A stretch of DNA of 64,000 bases from Nocardia abscessus (GTDB lineage Bacteria > Actinomycetota > Actinomycetes > Mycobacteriales > Mycobacteriaceae). The stretch covers positions 930,001 through 994,000 of the forward strand of contig NZ_JADLQO010000001.1 in the NCBI RefSeq assembly GCF_015477775.1, in the 5' to 3' direction. The position numbers and the translations under genes are program-made. The notes beneath the pieces are model-generated. The model was not told the DNA's origin, searched no databases, and saw only the letters and a program-made list of their open reading frames with translations. This document shows, piece by piece, positions 35,841 to 45,800 of this stretch (positions are counted from its first letter, which is position 1; the number at the start of each line of letters is the position of its first letter).

Positions 35841-37712
35841 GTGGCAGGGATTACGCGCGGTAGCTGTGGCATACGCGGGCGTCTCGGCGCTCGTTCGGCA
35901 CGCGAGCGGCTGATGCTGCTCGCCACCGCACTGGTGGTCCCCCTAGCCGCGAGCCTGTCCGTCGCGGCGCCCGCCACCGCGCAACCGACGGCGGCCGTGG
36001 TCGCGCCCGTGCTGGAGAAGGTCCAGTGGCTCAGCGAGCGTCGTGTGGCGCTGTGGGTGACCTCGCCTGCCATGGGTGTGCCGATCCAAGTGCAGTTGCT
36101 GCTGGCCAGGGACTGGAACGCCCGCCCGGAGGCCCGCTTCCCCGTCCTGTACCTGCTCGACGGTCTGCGCGCGACCGACGACGAGAACGGCTGGACGAAG
36201 GAGGCGGGGGCGGTCGATTTCTTCGCCGACAAGAACGTCACCGTGGTGCTGCCGGTCGGCGGGCAGTCCAGTTTCTACTCCGACTGGCTGGAACCGAACA
36301 ACGGCCGCACCTACAAGTGGGAGACCTTCCTGACCAAGGAGCTGCCGCCCCTGCTGGAGAGCCACTGGCGCGCGACGAGCGTGCGGGGCGTGGAGGGGCT
36401 GTCGATGGGTGGCACGGCCGCGATGTTCCTGGCCGCCCGCAATCCCGGCTTCGCGCGGCACGCCGCGTCGTACTCCGGCTTCTTGACCACCACGACGCTG
36501 GGCATGCCGCAGGCCATCGAGTTCGCGATGCGCGACGCGGGCGGTTTCGACTCCGCCGCCATGTGGGGCCCGCAGACGGGCCCGGCGTGGGAGGCGCACG
36601 ATCCGTACGCGCTGGCCGACAAGCTGCGGGGCGTCAGTCTCTATGTCTCCAGCGGCAGCGGGGCGATCGGTCCCTACGACCAGGCCCTCGGTATTCCCGG
36701 AGTGAGCACCAACGTCGCGGGCATGGGTCTGGAGATCCTCTCCCGGCTCACTTCGCAGAACTTCGTGACCAAACTGTCCAAGCTGGCCATTCCGGCGCAG
36801 GTGAACTATCGCCCGTCCGGCACCCACTCCTGGCCGTACTGGGACTTCGAGATGCGTCAGTCCTGGACCCAGGCTGCGGCGGCCCTCGGCACCGACCGGG
36901 ACAAGCCCGCTTGCCAGCCAGGGGGCGCGATCGGCCCGGTGGCCGCCGCGACCGGCTGGCTCGGCGAATGCCTCACCGGGGAGTACGCGGTCGCCGGGGG
37001 CACCGCTCAGGACTTCAAGGGTGGCCGGGTGTTCTTCACGCCCGGCAGCGGCGCGTATCCGGTCGGCGGCGTGTTCGCCACCGGTTACCAGGCGGCCGGT
37101 GGGCCCGCCGGACCGCTGGGCTTGCCGACCGGTGAGGAACGCGCGCTGGAGGACGGCCGCGGCAGGTTGCAGACTTTTCAGCACGGCTCGCTCTACTGGA
37201 CGCCGCAGACCGGCGCCCAACCCGTCCGCGGCGCGATCCTGGACGAGTGGGGCAAGCAAGGGTTCGAGCGTGGCCCAGCGGGCTACCCCGTCGCACCGGA
37301 GATCAAGACGCCGAGCCGTGACGGTGCGGTGCAGGCGTTCGAGAACGGTCCCTTTTACTACAGCCAGGCCACCGGCGTGCACCGTGTCCAAGGCCTCATC
37401 CTCGGTAAATACGCCGAGTTGGGCTTCGAGAACAGTCCGCTCGGCTTCCCGGTCGCCGGAGAGCAGGAGCTCAGGGATATGGGCCGGTTCAGCCGATTCG
37501 AGGGCGGCAACATCTACTGGAGCCCGGTGTCGGGCGCCTGGGCGGTGCGCAACGGCCCGGTGCTGGACGCCTGGCGCGAGATGGGTTACGAGAACGGCAA
37601 ACTCGGCTACCCCACCGGCGACGAGTTCCCCATCTCGGACGGAGTGCAGCAGAACTTCCAGGGCGGCTTCATCACGCTGCGCGACGGCAAGCCGGAAGTG
37701 CACGCCCTGTGA
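35841..37712 (+). CDS. Mycolyltransferase fused to LGFP repeats (PS1-like), copy 4
   Basis: A 623-residue secreted protein with two parts. Residues about 48-350 are an Ag85-type mycolyltransferase with Ser188 (GLSMGGTAA), Glu298 (GLEIL) and His329 (GTHSWPYW). Residues about 375-620 hold four to five LGFP repeats of about 50 residues (GPLGLPTGEE, GPAGYPVAPE, SPLGFPVAGE, GKLGYPTGDE). This layout matches corynebacterial PS1/Cop1, whose repeats are thought to tether it to the wall. The annotated GTG 35841 begins a short Arg-rich region before the signal sequence. Two Cys flank the junction (ACQPGG, GECLTG) and may form a disulphide. Confidence 0.92.
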   Translation: MAGITRGSCGIRGRLGARSARERLMLLATALVVPLAASLSVAAPATAQPTAAVVAPVLEKVQWLSERRVALWVTSPAMGVPIQVQLLLARDWNARPEARFPVLYLLDGLRATDDENGWTKEAGAVDFFADKNVTVVLPVGGQSSFYSDWLEPNNGRTYKWETFLTKELPPLLESHWRATSVRGVEGLSMGGTAAMFLAARNPGFARHAASYSGFLTTTTLGMPQAIEFAMRDAGGFDSAAMWGPQTGPAWEAHDPYALADKLRGVSLYVSSGSGAIGPYDQALGIPGVSTNVAGMGLEILSRLTSQNFVTKLSKLAIPAQVNYRPSGTHSWPYWDFEMRQSWTQAAAALGTDRDKPACQPGGAIGPVAAATGWLGECLTGEYAVAGGTAQDFKGGRVFFTPGSGAYPVGGVFATGYQAAGGPAGPLGLPTGEERALEDGRGRLQTFQHGSLYWTPQTGAQPVRGAILDEWGKQGFERGPAGYPVAPEIKTPSRDGAVQAFENGPFYYSQATGVHRVQGLILGKYAELGFENSPLGFPVAGEQELRDMGRFSRFEGGNIYWSPVSGAWAVRNGPVLDAWREMGYENGKLGYPTGDEFPISDGVQQNFQGGFITLRDGKPEVHAL

Positions 37713-37794
37713 GAAGCGAAGGTTGTGTTCGCGGAGAAGTCGGTGGCCCAGGTAGGCCGACCCGCACGAATGAGGGTGCGCATACGGGCGGACG

Positions 37795-37843
37795 CGAGCC
37801 ACAAGAGGGCCGCGAACACGCAGCGCCGCAGGCGCTGCAAATT
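37795..37843 (-). repeat. Partial inverted copy of the palindromic repeat element
   Basis: Read on the minus strand this matches the left part of the elements at 33659-33895: hairpin gcagcgcctgcggcgctgc, then cgtgttcgcggccc, then a diverged ctcttgtggctcg. It lies just after mycolyltransferase copy 4 and lacks the large inverted repeat. Confidence 0.75.
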
Positions 37844-37906
37844 AGACCCAGCTAGCCTGGTGGGCGACCCGACCCCCGCTCAGCGACAGATCGAGGACAA
37901 GAATTC

Positions 37907-38428
37907 ATGCATCGGACCCGTGGAAAGGTATTCGGCGTGGTAGCGGCGATCGCCGCGACCGGCCTGCTCGCCGCGTGCGGCGACAATGATTCGACGGCGA
38001 CGAGCACGCCGACGCCGACCCGCACCACGACGGTGACGACGACGTCGCCGGCCGCACCGCCGCCCGCCGATACCGGGCAGCCCGCTCCCGCGCCCGAGCA
38101 GCCCACGACGACGGTGGCGCCCGAACGTCCGCAGCCGGTGCCGACCGAAGCCGTCCCGCCCGCGGACACCTCCAAGCTCACCGACAAGGACAAGCGGTTC
38201 CTGGACGAGCTGGCCAAGCAGGGGATCACCCCGTCCACCCCGGACATCGCGCTGAGCATCGGCGCGTATGTCTGCCAGGGCACCGCCGCGGGCGCGTCCG
38301 ATCAGGATCTGATGACCTTCGTCAACGCCATGGCAGGTTCCGATCCGTCCTTCGACCCGGCCAAGATGCCGGTGGAGAAGGCCGGGCAGATCTACATCTC
38401 GACCGCTCGCGCCACGTACTGCCAGTGA
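37907..38428 (+). CDS. DUF732-like lipoprotein
   Basis: A 173-residue lipoprotein with signal peptide and lipobox LLAAC near residue 23. A Thr/Pro-rich linker covers residues about 27-85. A C-terminal domain of about 85 residues (KDKRFLDELAKQGITPSTPDIALSIGAYVC in parts, ending with a second Cys in ATYCQ) is typical of the actinobacterial DUF732 family, in which two Cys form a disulphide. Function is unknown. The stop overlaps the GTG of the cutinase-like gene (GTGA at 38425-38428). This coupling suggests a lipoprotein partner for that enzyme, which is inference. Confidence 0.8.
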   Translation: MHRTRGKVFGVVAAIAATGLLAACGDNDSTATSTPTPTRTTTVTTTSPAAPPPADTGQPAPAPEQPTTTVAPERPQPVPTEAVPPADTSKLTDKDKRFLDELAKQGITPSTPDIALSIGAYVCQGTAAGASDQDLMTFVNAMAGSDPSFDPAKMPVEKAGQIYISTARATYCQ

Positions 38429-39411
38429 GTTCGCGTATCCGTTCGACCTCCCGCCGGTCCAAGCCGGCGGGATGTCTGCTCGTGATCGGCGTCGTCCTGC
38501 TGATCGTCCTGGTCGTCGTGCTGCTGTGGTATCTGCTCGCGGGCCGTCTGCGCCCGCCCGGCCCGGGGCCCAAGCCGCCGGAACGGCCGACCTCGCAGCC
38601 GGCCAGCTGTCCGGACGTGCAGATGATGTCGGTGCCGGGCACCTGGGAGTCCAACAGCTTCGACGATCCGCACAATCCGGCCGCCAACCCGGTGTCGCTG
38701 ATGCTGAATGTCTCCGGCCCGGTCGCCCAGCGGTTCCCGAGCGAACGGGTGGATGTGTACACGGTTCCGTACGTCGCGCAGTTCTCCAATCCGATCGCGA
38801 TCCCGCCGGATGGCCAGCAGTCCTACAACAACAGCCGGTCGGAGGGCACGCGCCGGATGATCGACGTCATGGCCGCCCGCCATCAGGAGTGCCCGCTGAC
38901 CACCTACGTGCTCGCTGGGTTCTCCCAGGGCGCGGTGATCGCGGGTGACGTGGCCGCGCAGATCGGCGCAGGCGACGGCCCCGTGCCCGCCGATCTTGTG
39001 CTCGGCGTGACGTTGATCGCCGACGGACGCCGCACCGGCGAGACCGGCCCCGGCCAGGCCATCCCGATCGGGACGCCGCCGCCCGGGGTAGGTGCCGAAG
39101 TCGCGCTGAAGGGGTTGAACGTGCCCGGCATCACGATGACCGGTCCGCGTCAAGGGGGCTTCGGCGCACTGGCCGACCGCACCTACACCATCTGCGCGCC
39201 CGGCGATCTGATCTGCGACGCGCCACGGGAGGCCCTGAGTCCGTGGAACATAGTGGGCAGCGTGAATGCGCTGGTCCGTGCGGCCGGGAACCCGGTGCAC
39301 GCCCTTTACAACGGCTTCGTCGTCGACGGCAACGGCACCACCGCCACACAGTGGACGGCGGCTTGGGCCCAAGGCCTCGTCGAGGCAGCGCCGCATCCCG
39401 CGCATTCGTGA
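38425..39411 (+). CDS. Cutinase-family envelope lipase/thioesterase (Culp6/Rv3802c-like)
   Basis: A 328-residue serine hydrolase anchored by an N-terminal membrane helix (GCLLVIGVVLLIVLVVVLLWYLL). The nucleophile is Ser167 in GFSQGA. The acid is in CAPGDLICD and the His in NPVHALYNGF, as in cutinase-like proteins. Cys residues flanking these suggest two disulphides. Its place upstream of fadD32-pks13 matches the essential mycobacterial phospholipase/thioesterase thought to act on envelope lipids during mycolate synthesis. The GTG start overlaps the lipoprotein stop. Confidence 0.9.
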   Translation: MSSRIRSTSRRSKPAGCLLVIGVVLLIVLVVVLLWYLLAGRLRPPGPGPKPPERPTSQPASCPDVQMMSVPGTWESNSFDDPHNPAANPVSLMLNVSGPVAQRFPSERVDVYTVPYVAQFSNPIAIPPDGQQSYNNSRSEGTRRMIDVMAARHQECPLTTYVLAGFSQGAVIAGDVAAQIGAGDGPVPADLVLGVTLIADGRRTGETGPGQAIPIGTPPPGVGAEVALKGLNVPGITMTGPRQGGFGALADRTYTICAPGDLICDAPREALSPWNIVGSVNALVRAAGNPVHALYNGFVVDGNGTTATQWTAAWAQGLVEAAPHPAHS

Positions 39412-39580
39412 GAATTCACAGGCCGTGAGATACCCCGCACCCGATTGGCGTGACAAGCGCAACTCGAGTTGGGTAGCACGCTGTAAAGTGCGCTGGTGAT
39501 CGCGACGCCGGGCACCGCCGCAGCGCAGACCTCGGGCGGGCGTCGCGCCCGTAATTCCTTACAGCCAGGAGCATGAGTTC

Positions 39581-40624
39581 ATGACAGAAGCCGCCGCACC
39601 GGCCACCACGGCGAGCCGTGACGCGGATGCTGCGTTGACCGCGCTGGGCACTCCGTTGCGCCCGTTCCGCTTCGCGGCGGCCGGCGAAGGAAACAAGCAG
39701 GAGGGTGGTGCGCGCAAGTTCGTGCAGACCGCTCAGCAGGCCGAGGAGTACGGCTTCGACACCTTCGTGGTGCCCGACCACCTCGGCGAGCAGATCGGTC
39801 CGATCGCCGCGCTCGGCGCGCTGACCCAGGCCACCGAGAAGATCCGGCTCGGCACCTCGGTGCTGGCCAACGGTTTCCGCCACCCCGTGGTGCTGGCCAA
39901 GGATCTGGCGACCATCGACGTGCTGTCCAAGGGCAGGCTCGAGGTCGGTCTCGGCGCGGGCTGGATCAAGGAGGAGTTCGAGAACGCGGGCATCTCCTAC
40001 GAGTCGCCCGGTGTCCGGCTGGAGAAGCTGGACGAGGCGCTGACCATTCTCGACGTGCTGCTGCGCGGCCAGGAGTGCACCTTCGAGGGCAAGCACTACC
40101 AGGTCCGCGGCGTCAAGGGGACGCCACGGCCGCGGCAGGGCCCGCGCCCGCCGATCTGCACCGGCGGCGGCGGTCCGAAGATGCTGCGCTTGGCGGCCAA
40201 GCACGCCGACATCGTCTCCGTCGTTCCGGTCACCACCAAGAACGGCAAGGGCCTGCTCTCCGGCATCACCATCGAGAAGGCCGTGGAAAAGGTGAATCTG
40301 ATCAAGGAGGCCGCCGGTGACCGGTTCGCCGACATCGAGCTGAACTGGGCCATCACCGCCGTCGTGATCACCGACGATCGCGAGAAGACCGCGGAGATGG
40401 CTCTGTCGGCGTTGGACCGGGGACTGCACCCGAACCTGGAGGTCGATGTCCAGCTGTCCGTCGAGGACATCCTGAACTCGCCCTACGTGGCGATCGGTAC
40501 TTTCGAGGAGATCGCCGAGCAGATCCGACGTGTGCGGCAACTCACCTCGATGTCCTACGTCGGTGTATTCCCCACCCAGATGGACGCGTTCGCCCCCGTT
40601 ATTCCCCTGCTGCGGGACGAGTGA
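39581..40624 (+). CDS. LLM-class (luciferase-like), probably F420-dependent oxidoreductase
   Basis: A 347-residue TIM-barrel flavin or F420 oxidoreductase. Landmarks are RPFRFAAAG, EYGFDTFVVPDHLG, TSVLANGFRHPVVLAKDLATIDVLSKGRLEVGLGAGW in parts, and PICTGGGGPKMLRLAAKHAD, all typical of the bacterial luciferase-like superfamily. Many actinobacterial members use F420. The substrate is unknown. It lies between the cutinase-like gene and fadD32, a place where mycobacteria have no such gene, with about 170 bases free on each side. A possible promoter is TGACAA (39451) spaced 17 bases from TAGCAC (39474). A role in mycolate modification is conceivable from position only. Confidence 0.85.
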   Translation: MTEAAAPATTASRDADAALTALGTPLRPFRFAAAGEGNKQEGGARKFVQTAQQAEEYGFDTFVVPDHLGEQIGPIAALGALTQATEKIRLGTSVLANGFRHPVVLAKDLATIDVLSKGRLEVGLGAGWIKEEFENAGISYESPGVRLEKLDEALTILDVLLRGQECTFEGKHYQVRGVKGTPRPRQGPRPPICTGGGGPKMLRLAAKHADIVSVVPVTTKNGKGLLSGITIEKAVEKVNLIKEAAGDRFADIELNWAITAVVITDDREKTAEMALSALDRGLHPNLEVDVQLSVEDILNSPYVAIGTFEEIAEQIRRVRQLTSMSYVGVFPTQMDAFAPVIPLLRDE

Positions 40625-40813
40625 GCCGGTCTTCTCTGTAACATGACTCTGGTTTGAGTACATCTAGCCGATAGCGGTCACCGCGCAGACCGCACAAAAT
40701 CTGCAGGCTGGCTCTGCACTTGGAGCACCCGCGGGCGAAAGCGAGTCGGGGCCTCACAGGTAAAAGCGGCGATCTCGCCGTATTGCTGCGTGTGCCTCGG
40801 AGGAGAAGAAGGA

Positions 40814-42727
40814 ATGGAAGAGACTTTCGACGACTACCTGGACGAAACCGGGAACATCCGCATTCCCGAGGATCACACCCTGGTTGATCACGTCGAGAAG
40901 CACACCCGGAACGACGCGAACACCCTGGCGTATCGCTACATCGACTACTCGCGCGAGCGCGACGGCGAGGCGCAGGAGCTGACGTGGCGTGAGTTCGGTA
41001 TTCGGCTGCGCGCGGTGGCCGCTCGACTGCAGCAGGTGACCAACCCGGGCGACCGGGTCGCGATCCTCGCGCCGCAGGGCTTGGATTACGTGATCTCCTT
41101 CTTCGCCGCGATCTACGCGGGCACCATCTCGGTCCCGCTGTTCGACCCGGACGAGCCCGGCCACACCGATCGCCTGCACGCGGTGCTCGGCGACTGTGAG
41201 CCCTCGGCCATCCTGACCGCGAGCTCCTCCGCGGCCGGGGTCCGGCAGTTCTTCCGCTCGCTGCCCGCCGCCCAGCGCCCGCGCATCATCGCGGTGGACG
41301 CGATCCCGGACAGCGTCGGCGAGAGCTGGGTGCGTCCGGACATCGCGATCGATGACATCGCCTACCTGCAGTACACCTCGGGTTCCACCCGGGTGCCCGC
41401 CGGTGTCGAGATCACCCACCGCGCGGTGGGCACCAACCTGTTGCAGATGGTCGACGCGATCAATCTGGACTGGAACTCGCGCGGCGTCACCTGGCTGCCG
41501 CTGTTCCACGACATGGGCCTGCTGACGGTGATCCTGCCCGCGGTGGGCGGCAAGTACATCACCATCATGTCGCCGAGCGCGTTCGTGCGCCGTCCCTATC
41601 GCTGGATCAAGGAACTGGCCGCGGTCTCCGACGGCGCCGGAACCTTCGCCGCCGCGCCGAACTTCGCGTTCGAGCACGCCGCGGCGCGTGGTCTGCCGAA
41701 GAACGGCGAGTCGCTGGACCTGTCGAACGTCATCGGCCTGATCAACGGCAGCGAGCCGGTGACCACCTCGTCGATGAAGAAGTTCAACGAGGCGTTCGCC
41801 CCGTACGGCCTGCCCAAGACCGCCATCAAGCCGTGCTACGGCATGGCCGAGGCGACGCTGTTCGTCTCCGCTACCAAGGCCGAGGACGAGGCCAAGGTCA
41901 CCTACGTCGACCGCAAGGAGCTCAACGCGGGCCGCATGGTGAAGGTCGATCCCGGCCACGAGGACGCGATCGCGCAGGTGTCCTGCGGTTACGTCGCGCT
42001 CTCGCAGTGGGCGACGATCGTCGATCCGGACTCCGTCGAGTCCGGCGGCGGCCGCGAGCTGCCCGACGGGCACGTCGGCGAGATCTGGCTGCACGGCAAC
42101 AACATGGGCATCGGCTACTGGGGTCGTCCGGACGAGACGGCGGCGACGTTCCAGAACAAGGTGACCGAGCGCCTGCCCGAGGGCAGCCACGCCGAGGGCA
42201 CCGAGCCGGATTCGAACTGGATGCGCACCGGCGACTACGGCGTGTACTTCGAGGGCGAGCTCTACATCACCGGCCGGGTCAAGGACCTGGTGATCGTGGA
42301 CGGCCGCAACCACTACCCGCAGGACCTGGAGTTCTCCGCGCAGGAGGCAAGCACCGCGCTGCGGCCCGGCTTCGTTGCGGCGTTCTCGGTGCCCGCCAAC
42401 CAGCTCCCGGCCGAGGTGTTCGAGCAGGGCAGCCATTCCGGCCTGCAGTTCGACGCCGACGACGCCTCCGAGCAGCTGGTCATCGTCGGCGAGCGGGGCC
42501 CGGGTGCGGGCAAGGCCGATCCGCTGCCCATCGCCGACGCGGTGCGCGCCGCGGTCTCGCAGCGCCACGGCGTGACCGTTCGGGACGTGCTGCTGGTGCC
42601 GGCGGGTTCGATCCCGCGCACCTCCAGCGGCAAGATCGCCCGACGTGCCTGCCGGGCGGCCTATCTGGAGGGAACGCTGCGGGGTGGTTACACCCAGCAG
42701 GCTTTCCCCGATGCACCGGAAGAGTAA
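40814..42727 (+). CDS. fadD32: Long-chain fatty-acyl-AMP ligase FadD32
   Basis: A 637-residue adenylate-forming enzyme, exactly the length of the mycobacterial FadD32. It activates meromycolic acid as acyl-AMP and loads it on the N-terminal carrier domain of Pks13. ATP-binding [27 protein letters not shown] and the C-terminal [11 protein letters not shown] and [14 protein letters not shown] motifs are intact. FAAL features such as [16 protein letters not shown] are present. ATG 40814 has GGAGGAGAAGAAGG just upstream. It lies 110 bases before pks13 on the same strand. Confidence 0.97.
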   Translation: MEETFDDYLDETGNIRIPEDHTLVDHVEKHTRNDANTLAYRYIDYSRERDGEAQELTWREFGIRLRAVAARLQQVTNPGDRVAILAPQGLDYVISFFAAIYAGTISVPLFDPDEPGHTDRLHAVLGDCEPSAILTASSSAAGVRQFFRSLPAAQRPRIIAVDAIPDSVGESWVRPDIAIDDIAYLQYTSGSTRVPAGVEITHRAVGTNLLQMVDAINLDWNSRGVTWLPLFHDMGLLTVILPAVGGKYITIMSPSAFVRRPYRWIKELAAVSDGAGTFAAAPNFAFEHAAARGLPKNGESLDLSNVIGLINGSEPVTTSSMKKFNEAFAPYGLPKTAIKPCYGMAEATLFVSATKAEDEAKVTYVDRKELNAGRMVKVDPGHEDAIAQVSCGYVALSQWATIVDPDSVESGGGRELPDGHVGEIWLHGNNMGIGYWGRPDETAATFQNKVTERLPEGSHAEGTEPDSNWMRTGDYGVYFEGELYITGRVKDLVIVDGRNHYPQDLEFSAQEASTALRPGFVAAFSVPANQLPAEVFEQGSHSGLQFDADDASEQLVIVGERGPGAGKADPLPIADAVRAAVSQRHGVTVRDVLLVPAGSIPRTSSGKIARRACRAAYLEGTLRGGYTQQAFPDAPEE

Positions 42728-42837
42728 TTGCCAGGGGCGGCCTCGGACCGACCATCGACGCTCGGCGCCGACCTTCCCACGCGCCGGGCGTCAATACACG
42801 GTACGCCCGGTACGCAGACAGGTAGCTTGAGGAATTG

Positions 42838-45800
42838 ATGGCTGACAACGAGGGCACGCCCACCCAGACGACCGACACCCCGCCCGTGGAGACCGTCGCC
42901 GACGCGGCGGCCCCGGCCGAGTCCGCGAAGGGCGGTGGCGCGCAGACCGACATATCGGTGGCGGAGCTGCGCGAGTGGCTGCGGCGCTGGGTCTCCGAGG
43001 CGACCGGGCAACCGATCGAGCAGATCACCGTGGACCGGCCGATGGAGGAGTTCGGGCTCGCCTCGCGTGACGCCATCGCTCTCGGCGGGGACATCGAGGA
43101 ACTGACCGGCGTGATGCTGAACGCGACCATCGTGTATCAGCATCCGACCATCGCCTCGCTGGCCGAGCGGATCGTCAACGGCGAGCCGGAGGCGCCCGCG
43201 GAGTCCGGGGACGGCGCGTTCTACACCGCGGGCTACCGTCCCGGCGAGGCGCACGACATCGCGATCGTGGGTCTGTCGACCCGCCTGCCCGGCGCCGGTG
43301 ACACCCCGGACTCGACGTGGGAATTCCTCATCGGCCGCGGTGACGGCATCCGGGAGCGGCCGGAAGGACGCTGGTCGGAGTTCCTGGGCGAGCCGCAGCT
43401 GGCCGAGGCGATCGAGAAGGCCAACACCAGGGGCGGCTACCTCGATCAGGAGGTCGTCAAAGGTTTCGACGCCGAGTTCTTCGCCATGTCGCCGGTGGAG
43501 GTCGAGCGGGTCGATCCGCAGCAGCGCCTGGCGATGGAGCTGACCTGGGAGGCGTTGGAGCACGCCAGGATTCCGGCCAGCGATCTCAAAGGCGAGCCGG
43601 TCGGCGTGTTCATCGGCTCGTCGGGCAACGACTTCATGCTGCTCGCGGCGCTCGGGCTGGGCGGCGACCGGGATCCGAACGTGCCGGTCTCGGCCGAGGC
43701 CTACGCGATCATGGGAAGCGTCACGTCCATCATCCCGAACCGGGTCTCCTACTTCTTCGACTTCCGCGGTCCGTCGATTGCGGTCGACACCGCCTGCTCC
43801 TCGACGCTGGTGGCGGTGCACGAGGCGGTGCAGGCGCTGCGCGGCGGTGAGGCCGACCTGGCGCTGGCCGGCGGTGTGAACATGCTGCTCGCGCCGATGG
43901 CCACGCTCGGCTTCGACGCCAACGGCGGCCTCGCCAAGGACGGGCACATCAAGGCGTTCTCCAGTGACGCCGACGGCATGATCCGCTCCGAGGGCGGCGG
44001 TCTGGTGGTGCTCAAGCGCCTGGCCGACGCCGAGCGCGACGGCGACACGATCTACGCCGTGATCAAGGGTTCGGCGGTCAACAACGACGGGCGGTCCAAC
44101 GGCCTGCTCGCCCCGAATCCCGACGCGCAGGCGGAGGTGCTGCGACGCGCCTACCGCGACGCGGGCATCGCTCCGTCCACGGTCGACTACATCGAGGCGC
44201 ACGGCACCGGCACCTTGATCGGCGACCCGATCGAGGCGGACGCGTTGGGCCGGGTCGTCGGCCGTGGCCGCGAGGCGGACAAGCCCGCGTTGCTCGGTTC
44301 GGCCAAGACCAACTTCGGTCACCTGGAGTCGGGCGCCGGTGCGGCGAGCCTGGCGAAGGTGGTCATGTCGTTGCAGCACAACGTCATCCCGCCGAACATC
44401 GGCTACGCCGGTCCGAACCCGTACATTCCGTGGGACCAGGCGCGCCTGAAGATTGTCGACGAGCCGACGGAGTTCCCGCGCTACAGCGGCAAGGCCACCA
44501 TCGGCGTCTCCGGCTTCGGCTTCGGCGGCACGAACGCGCACCTCGTCGTGCAGGAGTACGCGCCCAGCGTCGAGACCCGAGCCCCGTTCTCCGAGCTCGA
44601 GTCCCAGCTGGACGAGGACGCGGTGGACGAGAACACCGAGGCGGCCGCGGAATCCGACGCCCTGGACGAGGTGGCGAAGGCGGCGGCCGAAGCCGCGTCC
44701 GTCGCCGAGTGGACCGCCGAGCGCGCCGAGCCGCTGCCACAGATCCTGCCGGTGTCGGGCTACCTGCCCTCGCGCCGCCGCCGCGCCGCCGCCGAGCTGG
44801 CCGACTGGCTGGAGTCCGAGGCGGGCGCGCAAACCCCGCTCGCCGACGTGGCGCGGTCGCTGGCCAAGCGCAGCCACTGGCGTTCGCGCGGTGTGGTGCT
44901 CGCCAAGACGCACGAAGAGGCGGTCGCCGGACTGCGTGCCATCGCGGCGGGCAAGCCGGGCACCGGTGTCTTCACCGCCGACGCGCCCGCGGCGATGGGC
45001 CCGATGTGGGTGTTCGCCGGTTTCGGCGCGCAGCACCGCAAGATGGGCAAGCAGCTCTACCTGGAGAACTCGATCTTCGCCAGGGCCGTCGACGAGGTCG
45101 ACGAGCTGGTGCAGGACGAGGCCGGATACTCCGTGCGCGAGCTGTTCCTGGACGACAGCCAGGACTACAACGTAGGCACCTCGCAGGTCGGCATCTTCAC
45201 CATCCAGATCGGCCTGGCCGCGCTGCTGCGCGCGCACGGGGCGGAACCCGAAGCGGTGGTGGGTCATTCCATGGGCGAGGTCGCGGGCGCGTACATCGCC
45301 GGTGGTCTCCCGCTCGAGGACGCGGTCCGCGTCATCTGCGCCCGTTCCCGCCTGATGGGCGAGGGCGAGCAGATGATCAGCGACGACGACGTGCGCAACA
45401 TGGCGCTCATCGAGTACAGCGCCGAGGATGTCGCGAACCTGCTGCCGGACTACCCGGACGTCGAGGTCGCGGTGTACGCGGCGCCGACCAACACGGTGAT
45501 CGGCGGCCCGCAGGAGCAGGTCGCGGCGATCGTCGCGCGGGTGGAGGCGGAGGGCAAGTTCGCCCGCGTGCTGCAGACCCGCGGCGCGGGCCACACCTCG
45601 CAGATGGATCCGCTGCTCGGCGAGCTGGCCGCGGAACTGGCCGGCATCGAGCCGACGAAGCTGAAGGCCGGTCTGTACTCGACGGTGCACAAGGAGGAGT
45701 ACTTCCGCGCCGGCAGCGATCCGATCCACGACGAGGACTACTGGGTCAAGAACATGCGCCACAGCGTGTACTTCACCAACGCGGTGAAGCTCGCGGTGGA

